A DNA stretch of 11,874 nucleotides from MGIIb-O2 sp964003245 (GTDB lineage: Archaea > Thermoplasmatota > Poseidoniia > Poseidoniales > Thalassarchaeaceae): positions 1 through 11,874 of the forward strand of contig CAXFIU010000041.1 in the NCBI GenBank assembly GCA_964003245.1, written 5' to 3'. Positions 1 to 6,274 of this stretch are shown one piece after another. The notes beneath the pieces were generated by a model. The model was not told the DNA's origin. It saw only the letters and a list, made by a program, of their open reading frames with translations, and did not search any database. Position 1 is the first letter of the stretch. The number at the start of each line of letters is the position of its first letter. The position numbers were made by a program, and so were the translations under genes.

Positions 1-494
1 GTTTGAGAAAGAGATTCTCAGCAATGTTTAGTGACATGCTAAGAACTCAATTGCTCCTTAAAAACATTATTACCACAGAAGATTGGGATGTAATGCAGGA
101 GCATATTCAATTTGATTTCTTGTATGATAATCATTTTACAGAATTGAAAGAGGCAGAATTGCAGAATGAAAGATTGGCATTACTTGCTGCTACTGAACCT
201 TATATTGGTAAATATTACTCTCAAGATTGGGTTCGTCGTCAAGTATTACGTCAGACTGATGAAGAGATTATGGAACAGGATGAATTAATAGAAAAAGAAA
301 TTGCCGATGGAATTATTCCCGATCCTGCAAATATGATGCTTGATCCTGAGGGAAGTGGGGGAATTCTACCTATGCCAATGCCTGAAGAAGAACCCCAACC
401 AGATGTAGCTGATGCACCTTTACGGTCTACTGCTGTAGATAGTGCTGTTACTAAATCTAATATTAATCAAACACCTAAGGGTGGAGAAATATAA
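1..494 (+). CDS. 20: Portal vertex protein gp20, C-terminal part (5' end outside window)
   Basis: This is the last ~164 codons of the T4-like portal protein, which forms the dodecameric ring at one head vertex through which DNA is packaged and to which the tail attaches. The reading frame is open to the left edge, so the TTG at position 3 is not a true start. The visible part begins with the conserved segment RKRFSAMFSDMLRTQLLLKN, followed by a WDVMQEHIQFDFLYDNHF-type stretch and a YYSQDWVRRQVLRQTDEEI stretch, all typical of T4 gp20 C-termini. The last ~60 residues are acidic, proline-rich and less conserved. T4 gp20 is 524 aa, so about two thirds is missing here. The stop codon lies inside a TATAAATA late-promoter box for the next gene. 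Identification is by remembered family similarity and by context with gp21, gp22 and gp23. Confidence 0.96.
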   Translation, partial: LRKRFSAMFSDMLRTQLLLKNIITTEDWDVMQEHIQFDFLYDNHFTELKEAELQNERLALLAATEPYIGKYYSQDWVRRQVLRQTDEEIMEQDELIEKEIADGIIPDPANMMLDPEGSGGILPMPMPEEEPQPDVADAPLRSTAVDSAVTKSNINQTPKGGEI

Positions 495-497
495 ATA
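490..497 (+). promoter_or_regulatory. Late promoter box TATAAATA
   Basis: The sequence is an exact match to the T4 late promoter consensus TATAAATA, which is read by core polymerase carrying gp55. It overlaps the stop codon of gp20. By T4 geometry (box at -13 to -6) transcription would begin near 503, just upstream of the gp67-like gene. The match is seen; its activity is inferred. Confidence 0.75.
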
Positions 498-526
498 CAA
501 CTAGTTAACATTTGAACACACTTAAA

Positions 527-727
527 ATGGATGAATTAATGGATATGATTGGTGCTGATGAATCTGCGGCTCAAATAACCGATAAGATCAAAGATTTGCT
601 ATACACCAAATCAGGTGAAAAAGTGGATGCATTTAGACCTCATGTGGCTAATTCATTATTTAATGATTTAGAAGATGAGACTGATGAAACTTCTGTAGAT
701 TCTGCAGAAGAAGAGTCGGAAGAATAA
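527..727 (+). CDS. 67: gp67-like prohead core protein
   Basis: This is a small protein of about 66 aa with a predicted helical N-terminal half (MDELMDMIGADESAAQITDK onward) and a strongly acidic C-terminal tail rich in Glu and Asp. That layout, and its place directly after gp20 and before the protease and scaffold genes, match T4 gp67 (80 aa), a prohead core component with an acidic tail that gp21 degrades during maturation. Assignment rests mainly on position and composition, because such short acidic proteins align poorly. The ATG at 527 is chosen. An in-frame TTG at 512 would add five residues, but if the TATAAATA box at 490-497 is used it would leave a leader of only about 9 nt. Another ATG lies at 539. 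None has a convincing Shine-Dalgarno sequence. Confidence 0.68.
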   Translation: MDELMDMIGADESAAQITDKIKDLLYTKSGEKVDAFRPHVANSLFNDLEDETDETSVDSAEEESEE

Positions 728-730
728 CTA

Positions 731-738
731 CTAAATAA
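731..738 (+). promoter_or_regulatory. Putative late promoter CTAAATAA
   Basis: A CTAAATA box lies just after the stop codon of the gp67-like gene and 25 nt before the ATG at 763. It shares the TAAATA core with the exact T4-type box at 490 and with the boxes before gp22 and the tail-tube-like gene. In AT-rich DNA a six-base core is weak evidence alone; placement in the intergenic gap supports it. Confidence 0.5.
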
Positions 739-762
739 CTATTAAATGACCTATAAAGTATA

Positions 763-1344
763 ATGGCACGTCAGTCAGTTGGGACAGGAATAAGTATGAG
801 TACGTTGGCTGCTTCGGGAGTTACAACGTCTTTTCATATACAAAGTCCTAGTATAAGGATAACTGCTAGAGATGGAGATGCTCATGTTGTTATCTCTCAA
901 GCTAGTGGGGTATCCACCACTGCAACTACTTCTGATTATCTCATTCTTGCAGATACATCAGACACTCTTGCATTGTCCAGATATTCTTGCAAAATTATAG
1001 CAATTACTCAGGAAGATGGATGTACTTTAACTTGTCCTGAAGGAATGCAAGTTCCATTCAACATTGGAAACTATGTGACTCTGAAAGGTGCAACTGAAAG
1101 TAATTATAATGATAAAATTGTTCATTCACGAGTTACCTCTGTTGATAGTACTGCTGGTTATGATGGAGCATTCCAAACTAAATTGACCATTGATGCTGAT
1201 ACAAGTGGTATTAGTACTGCTTTTACTTCTGTTCCAGCAAATAGTGATGTTACATTATATTCATCTGCAAGAATTGGTGCAAGAAGTGAAGGCACTGCAG
1301 GTTCAATCTTTGCTATCCAAGTTCAAACTACAGGGGAAGCCTGA
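763..1344 (+). CDS. Unknown beta-rich protein in the head-assembly block
   Basis: This 193-aa protein is not one I can assign to a function. It is rich in Thr, Ser, Ala, Val and Ile with few charged residues, and it has many short alternating hydrophobic stretches suggesting beta strands (for example HVVISQASGVSTTATTSDY and TLTCPEGMQVPFNIGNYVTL). There is no signal peptide or membrane segment, and Cys is scarce. It sits between the gp67-like gene and the gp21 protease, where T4 carries gp68, but I see no resemblance to gp68, and T4 core proteins are usually helical and charged. A virion protein, such as a head decoration or other capsid-associated protein, is a reasonable inference from the location, the composition and the preceding late-type box. 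Its TGA overlaps the gp21 ATG by one base, indicating translational coupling with the protease. Confidence 0.88.
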   Translation: MARQSVGTGISMSTLAASGVTTSFHIQSPSIRITARDGDAHVVISQASGVSTTATTSDYLILADTSDTLALSRYSCKIIAITQEDGCTLTCPEGMQVPFNIGNYVTLKGATESNYNDKIVHSRVTSVDSTAGYDGAFQTKLTIDADTSGISTAFTSVPANSDVTLYSSARIGARSEGTAGSIFAIQVQTTGEA

Positions 1345-1994
1345 TGAAACTCATTAGAGAAGAAATTGAAAGCGTAGAATTTCTCGTTGAAAATCGCAAC
1401 GGTAAGAAAAATATGTATATTGAAGGTGTCTTCCTTCAAGGAAACATTAAAAACCGTAATGGTAGGATGTATCCTATGGAGACACTTCGCAAAGAAGTTT
1501 CTCGTTATAATGAGAATCATGTCCAATCAGGAAGAGCACTTGGGGAATTAGGTCACCCTGATACTCCTACTGTTAATCTTGATAGGGTTTCTCATAAGAT
1601 AGTATCACTTAAAGAAAGTGGTTCTAACTTCGTTGGTAAAGCTAAGATTCTTGGCACACCAATGGGTAAGATTGCATCTTCACTTATTGATGAAGGTGTT
1701 AAACTTGGCGTTTCATCTCGTGGTATTGGTTCATTAAGACCAACCCGTGAAGGTGTAAACGTAGTGGGTGACGACTTCATGTTAGCAACTGCTGCTGACA
1801 TCGTTGCTGATCCTTCTGCTCCTGATGCTTTTGTTGAGGGAATTATGGAAGGTAAGGATTGGGTATGGGATGGAGGTATTTTGCGTGAGAAGTTCGCACA
1901 TAAGACCTATAAAACCATCAATACACTGGTTGATCAGAAAGCATTAGACGAGAAAAAACTCGATCTATTTAATGATTTCTTATCAAATATATAA
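1344..1994 (+). CDS. 21: Prohead core serine protease gp21
   Basis: This is the T4-type prohead protease (Peptidase_S77 family), which is packaged in the core, activates itself, then digests the scaffold and trims capsid proteins after (L/I)-x-E motifs. At 216 aa it is close to T4 gp21 (212 aa). Family hallmarks are visible: an N-terminal GVFLQGNIKNRNGRMYP segment (~28-44), the GELGHP motif with the likely catalytic His71, and the LGVSSRG motif with the likely nucleophile Ser124 or Ser125. A DIVADPSAPDAF segment (~152-163) contains Asp156, a candidate third catalytic residue. The ATG overlaps the preceding stop codon and has a good GGGGAA Shine-Dalgarno at 1333-1338, which fixes the start. 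It lies directly before gp22 and gp23, its main substrates. Confidence 0.97.
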   Translation: MKLIREEIESVEFLVENRNGKKNMYIEGVFLQGNIKNRNGRMYPMETLRKEVSRYNENHVQSGRALGELGHPDTPTVNLDRVSHKIVSLKESGSNFVGKAKILGTPMGKIASSLIDEGVKLGVSSRGIGSLRPTREGVNVVGDDFMLATAADIVADPSAPDAFVEGIMEGKDWVWDGGILREKFAHKTYKTINTLVDQKALDEKKLDLFNDFLSNI

Positions 1995-1999
1995 AACTT

Positions 2000-2010
2000 C
2001 TAAATAAATA
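2000..2010 (+). promoter_or_regulatory. Putative late promoter CTAAATAAATA (before gp22)
   Basis: Two overlapping T4-like late boxes, CTAAATA (2000-2006) and AATAAATA (2003-2010), lie in the 50-nt gap after gp21. Transcription would start near 2012-2016, leaving a leader of about 30 nt that contains the strong GGAGAG ribosome binding site at 2032-2037, 7 nt before the gp22 ATG. The sequences are seen; promoter activity is inferred. Confidence 0.6.
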
Positions 2011-2044
2011 TAGATTTTAATAAAGGAAATCGGAGAGTTTACAA

Positions 2045-3205
2045 ATGTCTCGTGGTACGAAATTACAAGAAATGGAGCAATCTAAAACTGCTGTGAATGC
2101 CAACGCAGCCGCTGGAGAATCAGCACTTCCAAAAGAAGGCAGTAATGCATCTGGTATACAAACACCAGGCAATACACCACCTTTTGAGGATTTGGGTGGT
2201 CCAACTCCAGAAAACTACGAATCAACCAATGATTCAGCAAAGCTGAAAACACCTGGTAAAACTCTCAAACAAGTTAAAGACGTAGTTAACAAAGGAGCAA
2301 AACCAGCAGAAGGAATGCCAACTATGAAAAAAGAAGATGAAGACCTTCAAGGCGATGTAGTTGCTGAAGATGACAAGTATGGATACGATAAGGCTGGTAA
2401 TTCCTTAAATCCAGTAGACATCGAAAAGAAAAAGAAAAAGGATGATGATCTTGCAGGTGCTCCTAACATGAAAAAAGAGGAAGTAGAAGAAGTTAACATC
2501 GAAGATGATGTTAATGCACTTCTAGGTGGTGAAGAACTCACCGAAGACTTTAAGGCAAAAGCAAAGACAATCTTTGAAGCTGCTATTACCTCAAAAGTTG
2601 CTGAAGTCCGTGCTACTATTGAAGAGGAGCATGAAGCAAGACTCGCTGAAGAACTTGCTGAACAAAAAGAAGCTCTTCAAGAGCGTGTGGACTCTTATCT
2701 AGAGTATGTCTCTGACGAGTGGATGGAAGAAAACGCCCTCGCTATTGAGGCTGGACTCAAAACAGAATTGACTGAATCCTTCTTAACTGGGATGAAGTCA
2801 CTATTTGAAGAAAATTATGTATCAATCCCTGACGATAAATATGATGTGCTAGAAAGCATGGTAGAAAAACTAGATGATATGGAAACCAAGCTCAATGAGC
2901 AAATAGAAAAGAATATCAATCTCAACAAGAGTCTCGCAGAGGCTACTGCTGATGGTATCTTAGAATCTGTTTCTGATGGCCTTGCTGCCACCCAGAAAGA
3001 GAAGCTCGCTTCACTTGCTGAAAGTGTAGAGTTTGAAAGTGAGACAGAGTATCGTAATAAGTTGGAAACACTTAAGGAATCTTATTTCCCTAAGACTTCA
3101 ACTGCTAAAACTGAAACGTTAACAGAAGGAGAATCAGTAGCACCTGATATTGCTTCAGGTTCAATGGCTGGTTACCTTAAGACCCTTTCAGCATTTAAGC
3201 AATAA
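2045..3205 (+). CDS. 22: Prohead scaffold (core) protein gp22
   Basis: This is the major internal scaffold on which the gp23 shell is built and which gp21 then degrades. The region from about residue 150 to 350 matches T4 gp22: ELTEDFKAKAKTIFEAA, then a coiled-coil-like acidic helix, YLEYVSDEWMEENALAIE, SIPDDKYDVL and a KLASLAESVEFE segment. At 386 aa it is much longer than T4 gp22 (269 aa). The extra length is an N-terminal low-complexity region (~1-150) rich in Ala, Gly, Pro, Lys and Asp/Glu, with a KKKKKDDD tract at 128-135 and two related MKKE motifs near 94 and 142. Near the C-terminus LTE (359-361) fits the gp21 cleavage rule. The GGAGAG ribosome binding site at 2032-2037 is the strongest in the head block and fits a high-yield protein. 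Confidence 0.96.
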   Translation: MSRGTKLQEMEQSKTAVNANAAAGESALPKEGSNASGIQTPGNTPPFEDLGGPTPENYESTNDSAKLKTPGKTLKQVKDVVNKGAKPAEGMPTMKKEDEDLQGDVVAEDDKYGYDKAGNSLNPVDIEKKKKKDDDLAGAPNMKKEEVEEVNIEDDVNALLGGEELTEDFKAKAKTIFEAAITSKVAEVRATIEEEHEARLAEELAEQKEALQERVDSYLEYVSDEWMEENALAIEAGLKTELTESFLTGMKSLFEENYVSIPDDKYDVLESMVEKLDDMETKLNEQIEKNINLNKSLAEATADGILESVSDGLAATQKEKLASLAESVEFESETEYRNKLETLKESYFPKTSTAKTETLTEGESVAPDIASGSMAGYLKTLSAFKQ

Positions 3206-3210
3206 ATTGA

Positions 3211-3218
3211 ATTAAATA
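3211..3218 (+). promoter_or_regulatory. Possible late promoter ATTAAATA (before gp23)
   Basis: An ATTAAATA box lies in the 48-nt gap before gp23, giving a predicted start near 3224 and a leader of about 30 nt. The leader includes AGGA at 3241-3244, 9 nt before the ATG at 3254. The gap is very AT-rich, so a chance match is quite possible, but high gp23 demand makes a dedicated promoter plausible. Confidence 0.4.
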
Positions 3219-3253
3219 TTAAATCAAACTAAACACTTATAGGAAAAAAGCAA

Positions 3254-4693
3254 ATGTTCCAATCAGAACAGTTGCAGGAAAAGTGGAAGCCTCTTCTGGA
3301 AGCAGAAGGCGTTGAGAAGATCACAGATCCTCATCGTAAGGCGGTCACAGCAGTCCTGCTCGAAAACCAAGAAAGATTTTTAAGAGAGTCTTCATCATTC
3401 CAAGAAAGTGGAATGTTGAACGAAACTCCAACAGTTAATACTAACTCTACTGCTACTACACCAGGTTTCAGTTCAGGTGCTACCGCATCTGGTCCTGTTG
3501 CTGGTTTCGACCCAGTATTGATTAGCCTCATTCGTCGTTCAATGCCAAACTTGGTCGCTTATGACCTTGCTGGTGTTCAACCAATGAGTGGTCCTACTGG
3601 ACTAATTTTTGCAATGAGATCTCGTTACAAAACAATGTCTGGAACAGAGGCATTCTACAACGAGGCAAACACTGCGTTCTCTGGTCAGAACAAAGGTGAA
3701 CAACTTCATGATGGAATGACAGACCGCAAGGTTGGTTTCGGTACAACTAACCAGACAGGTAACAACCCTGCTGCGTTAAACCCAGTTGGTACTGCTGCCA
3801 CTGAGCCTTCACCATACAACGTTGGTCAAGGTATGAACACCGCTGATGCGGAAGCCTTGAATGATGGCGATACTGCCTTCAACCAGATGGCGTTCTCAAT
3901 CGAGAAGGTCACTGTTACTGCTAAGTCAAGAGCCCTAAAGGCAGAGTACTCATTAGAGCTTGCTCAAGACCTTAAGGCAATTCATGGTCTTAATGCAGAA
4001 GCAGAACTTGCTAACATCCTCAGTACTGAGATACTCGCTGAAATTAACAGAGAAGTTATCAGAACTATCTACAAGGTTGCTGAGCAGGGTGCTGTACAGA
4101 ACGTTGCTACCGCAGGTATATTCGACTTAGACGTTGACTCCAATGGTAGATGGTCTGTTGAGAAGTTCAAAGGACTTCTATTCCAGATCGAGAGAGATGC
4201 AAACGCAATCGCTCAAAGAACTCGTCGTGGAAAGGGTAACATCATCCTTTGCTCTGCAGACGTTGCTTCTGCACTAACCATGGCTGGTGTACTTGATTAC
4301 ACTCCTGCACTTAATGCTAACCTTCAGGTTGATCCTGCTGGTAACACATTTGCTGGTGTTCTACAAGGTAAGTATCGTGTATACATCGATCCTTATTCTG
4401 CTAACATTGGTGGTGCTACTCAGGCTGCTAACACAAGTCCTGGTAATCAGTACTATGTTGTTGGTTATAAGGGTTCATCTCCTTATGATGCTGGTCTGTT
4501 CTACTGCCCATACGTTCCACTACAGATGGTTCGTGCAGTTGGAGAGAATTCATTCCAGCCAAAAATCGGATTTAAGACTCGTTACGGAATCGTTGCGAAC
4601 CCCTTTGCCGATGGATCACAGCAAGGTATGGGTAAACTCCATATTAACGCTAACCGTTACTACAGACGTGTTGCTGTTAAGAACCTTATGTAA
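3254..4693 (+). CDS. 23: Major capsid protein gp23
   Basis: This is the HK97-fold hexamer subunit of the head shell. At 479 aa it compares with 521 aa in T4 gp23. Strong landmarks are EKWKPLLEAEGVEKI at the N-terminus, RRSMPNLVAYDLAGVQPMSGPTG (~96-118), KSRALKAEYSLELAQDLKAIHG, AEILAEINREVIRTI, FAGVLQGKYRVYIDPY and the C-terminal FKTRYGIVANPFA. The N-terminal ~57 residues look like the propeptide: LNE (55-57) in the sequence ESGMLNETPT fits the gp21 (L/I)-x-E rule and lies where T4 has its LTE cleavage site (after residue 65). Codons here use more C-ending forms (TTC, AAC, GAC) than the neighbouring tail and recombination genes, as expected for the most abundant phage protein. The gene is followed at once by a strong terminator. 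Confidence 0.99.
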   Translation: MFQSEQLQEKWKPLLEAEGVEKITDPHRKAVTAVLLENQERFLRESSSFQESGMLNETPTVNTNSTATTPGFSSGATASGPVAGFDPVLISLIRRSMPNLVAYDLAGVQPMSGPTGLIFAMRSRYKTMSGTEAFYNEANTAFSGQNKGEQLHDGMTDRKVGFGTTNQTGNNPAALNPVGTAATEPSPYNVGQGMNTADAEALNDGDTAFNQMAFSIEKVTVTAKSRALKAEYSLELAQDLKAIHGLNAEAELANILSTEILAEINREVIRTIYKVAEQGAVQNVATAGIFDLDVDSNGRWSVEKFKGLLFQIERDANAIAQRTRRGKGNIILCSADVASALTMAGVLDYTPALNANLQVDPAGNTFAGVLQGKYRVYIDPYSANIGGATQAANTSPGNQYYVVGYKGSSPYDAGLFYCPYVPLQMVRAVGENSFQPKIGFKTRYGIVANPFADGSQQGMGKLHINANRYYRRVAVKNLM

Positions 4694-4713
4694 GCGAGAT
4701 GCTTATATTTCTC

Positions 4714-4745
4714 AAAAGACTCTTCTTCGGAAGGGTCTTTTTTTT
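4714..4745 (+). terminator. Intrinsic terminator with UUCG loop after gp23
   Basis: A 12-bp stem (4714-4725 pairing with 4730-4741, one G-T wobble) closes a TTCG tetraloop at 4726-4729, forming the very stable C(UUCG)G hairpin. The 3' arm runs into eight T residues (4738-4745). This is a textbook rho-independent terminator that closes the capsid transcription unit 21 nt after the gp23 stop. It is the only strong terminator in the window. Confidence 0.93.
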
Positions 4746-4747
4746 GT

Positions 4748-4755
4748 CTAAATAC
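4748..4755 (+). promoter_or_regulatory. Putative late promoter CTAAATAC (tail-tube-like gene)
   Basis: The CTAAATA box starts three bases after the gp23 terminator T-run, so transcription stops and restarts within ~25 nt. T4 geometry puts the start near 4760, leaving a leader of only ~10 nt (aaaagattga) before ATG 4770, with no Shine-Dalgarno. Location directly after a terminator makes a promoter here necessary unless read-through supplies the downstream genes. Confidence 0.6.
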
Positions 4756-4769
4756 TTAGAAAAGATTGA

Positions 4770-5327
4770 ATGGCTAGTATATACGATAATCAGATAAAGA
4801 ATAGAAATTTTTTATCACCTACTGGGTTTAAGTTTGTTTTAAACCGAGCACCTAAGGTTTCGTTTTTTGGCAATGAGGCAAATATTCCTGATTTAAATCT
4901 AGGTGTTGCTGAACAACCAACTTATTTGAAAGATATTCCTTTACCTGGTGATAAGGTTACCTTTGGTGATTTTAATTTACGTTTTCTTGTTGATGAAAAT
5001 TTAGAAAATTATGATGAGATATCTAATTGGATAAGATCAGTTGGTTATGCAGAAACTCTACAGGATGCTTTTGATTTTCAAAATGCAAATCCCGACTTAG
5101 AGCAACCTGATAAGTCTCAATTAAATTTTTATTCTGATGGCACTCTTCAAATTTTAACCAGTTCAGAGAATCCTAATTTTAAAGTTGTATTCCAAAACTT
5201 ATTTCCTACAACATTATCAACTTTAAATTTTGATGCAACGGCTGAGGATATAAATTACTTTACAGCAGACGTATCTTTCAAGTATACTATATTTAATATC
5301 ACTGATTTATCTGGCAATAAACTATGA
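4770..5327 (+). CDS. Tail-tube-fold protein (gp19/gp54-like)
   Basis: This 185-aa protein has the layout of the contractile-tail tube fold shared by T4 gp19 and the C-terminal part of gp54: an N-terminal beta hairpin (FKFVLNRAPKVSFFG), a conserved loop ending in a PLPGDKVTFGDFNLRFLVDE strand pair (~57-76), a helix (NYDEISNWIRSVG, ~80-92), and C-terminal strands (TLQILTSSENPNFKVVFQNL; FTADVSFKYTIFNI). The main tail tube gene 19 is normally upstream of gene 20, outside this window, so this would be an additional tube-fold protein, such as a tube initiator, tube terminator or minor tube subunit. Which of these it is cannot be read from the sequence. It follows its own late-type box and overlaps the uvsY start by 4 nt. 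The fold is inferred from pattern and not from alignment. Confidence 0.72.
   Translation: MASIYDNQIKNRNFLSPTGFKFVLNRAPKVSFFGNEANIPDLNLGVAEQPTYLKDIPLPGDKVTFGDFNLRFLVDENLENYDEISNWIRSVGYAETLQDAFDFQNANPDLEQPDKSQLNFYSDGTLQILTSSENPNFKVVFQNLFPTTLSTLNFDATAEDINYFTADVSFKYTIFNITDLSGNKL
5259..5288 (+). promoter_or_regulatory. Sigma70-type promoter for uvsY, inside the upstream gene
   Basis: TTTACA (5259-5264) and TATACT (5283-5288) are separated by 18 nt, matching 5/6 and 5/6 positions of the bacterial -35 and -10 consensus. The predicted start near 5295 gives a leader of about 29 nt before the uvsY ATG at 5324. The -10 hexamer is identical to the one before gene 55. It lies within the coding end of the tail-tube-like gene, so it would let uvsY and downstream genes be made before late transcription. 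The match is seen; its use is inferred. Confidence 0.5.
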
Positions 5328-5761
5328 GCGTAACTCTTGATTCTATTCAAGAGATGTGGGAAAAAGATGCAGAAATAGATAGAGATAATCTACACGAAGA
5401 ATCATTGAAAATCCCCTCTCTTCATGCAAAGTATTTTGAATTATATAATACAATCTTCCTATTAAGAAAGAAAGCAGAACAACAAAGAAAGAATATCCGT
5501 CATGAACGGTATGAATATTTTAGTGGGAAATCCGACCCTGAAGTATATCAAGATAATCCTTTTCCTAAAAAGATAAGAGATAAAGATACGATGACTAAAT
5601 ATCTTGATGCAGATGAAAAGCTATCTAACAGTTCCCTAAAAATAGATTATTATGATACCATGTTAGTATACTTAGAAAGTATTCTTAAGGTGATACAAAA
5701 CAGAACGTTTCAAATTAAGAATGCAATAGAGTTTATGAGATTTAATTCGGGATTAGGATAA
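5324..5761 (+). CDS. uvsY: UvsY recombination mediator protein
   Basis: UvsY loads the UvsX recombinase onto single-stranded DNA coated by gp32 and is needed for recombination-dependent replication and repair. At 145 aa it is near T4 UvsY (137 aa). Matching features are the N-terminal LDSIQEMWEKDAEID (T4 has LEDLQEELKKDVFID), the RHERYEYFSGK segment (59-69) that aligns with the T4 DNA-binding motif LKARLDYYSG, YLDADEKLSNSSLKIDYYDTML in the middle, and the C-terminal helix NRTFQIKNAIEFMRF. The protein is largely helical and highly charged, as expected of this hexameric mediator. Its ATG overlaps the preceding stop by 4 nt and its own TAA overlaps the next ATG by 1 nt, so the genes are probably translated in coupling. 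Confidence 0.96.
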   Translation: MSVTLDSIQEMWEKDAEIDRDNLHEESLKIPSLHAKYFELYNTIFLLRKKAEQQRKNIRHERYEYFSGKSDPEVYQDNPFPKKIRDKDTMTKYLDADEKLSNSSLKIDYYDTMLVYLESILKVIQNRTFQIKNAIEFMRFNSGLG

Positions 5762-6258
5762 TGCAAGAACATTTTATACTGACAAATTTTCTTCCTGATG
5801 AGAAAAGAAAAAAATTAATAGAAGATTGTAAACCTTTTCTTCAGAATCTGAGTAATAAAGGAGAGAAAGAGTTTCCAGCATATCAGTCGGATTGTGATTT
5901 GCGTTTATATCCACAATTTCATGAAATGCATTTTAGGGCTGACACCCTTGCTAAAGAGTATCTTCAAAAAGAATTAATACCTGAATTATCTTGGTTTATT
6001 ATGACTCAAGGGAAGGAGGATCAATATATGATGCATAATCATCCTGTAGATTATGTGGGAGTATATTATATGAATTCTCATCCATCTTTTATTAATGGAA
6101 CTGAATTTGAAGAATATGGATTAGTAGAAGTTCCTGAAAATAGTATGGTAATATTTCCTGGTCATTTAATGCATACTCCTCCTCGGTTTGAAAAAGATTG
6201 TAGTGAATATTTTGAGAGGTATACAATGTCACTTAATTGGATTGTTAAAACTACTTGA
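5761..6258 (+). CDS. 2OG-Fe(II) oxygenase-like protein (between uvsY and uvsW)
   Basis: This 165-aa protein has the pattern of the small putative 2-oxoglutarate/Fe(II) oxygenases common in marine T4-like phages. A segment MMHNHPVDYVGVYYMN (91-105) carries His92 and His94 followed by the GVYY strand; IFPGHLMHTPPRF (131-143) carries the second metal-binding His (His135 or His138); and ERYTMSLNWI (152-161) holds Arg153, in the position that usually binds the 2OG carboxylate. Such enzymes hydroxylate proteins, nucleic acids or small molecules; the substrate here is unknown. The canonical HxD/E is not obvious (HNH instead), so activity is uncertain. It sits between two recombination genes, which might point to a nucleic acid or replication-protein target, but that is inference. 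Confidence 0.72.
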   Translation: MQEHFILTNFLPDEKRKKLIEDCKPFLQNLSNKGEKEFPAYQSDCDLRLYPQFHEMHFRADTLAKEYLQKELIPELSWFIMTQGKEDQYMMHNHPVDYVGVYYMNSHPSFINGTEFEEYGLVEVPENSMVIFPGHLMHTPPRFEKDCSEYFERYTMSLNWIVKTT

Positions 6259-6266
6259 CAATACTT

Positions 6267-6274
6267 AATAAATA
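6267..6274 (+). promoter_or_regulatory. Putative late promoter AATAAATA (before uvsW)
   Basis: AATAAATA differs from the T4 late consensus TATAAATA at one base and lies in the 36-nt gap before uvsW, 20 nt ahead of the start codon. In T4, uvsW is expressed from a late promoter, so a late box here agrees with the known timing. The box match is seen; the timing in this phage is inferred. Confidence 0.55.

Noticed and set aside
1592..1801. Reverse-strand open frame inside gp21 (also at 1323-1526, 2347-2541, 3331-3531, 6635-6904, 9038-9220, 10460-10642, 10973-11209, 11288-11488)
   Set aside because: All are shadows of well-supported + strand genes and give unrecognisable, compositionally odd proteins.
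2423..2440. Poly-lysine A-rich tract in gp22 as a ribosomal slippage site
   Set aside because: No A-AAA-AAG heptamer is present in the right frame, and the main frame continues into the conserved gp22 core, so no frameshift is needed.
4287..4751. A 154-codon + strand open frame overlapping the end of gp23
   Set aside because: It lies in another frame of gp23, its translation is an odd Leu/Thr-rich string, and it would run through the terminator hairpin.
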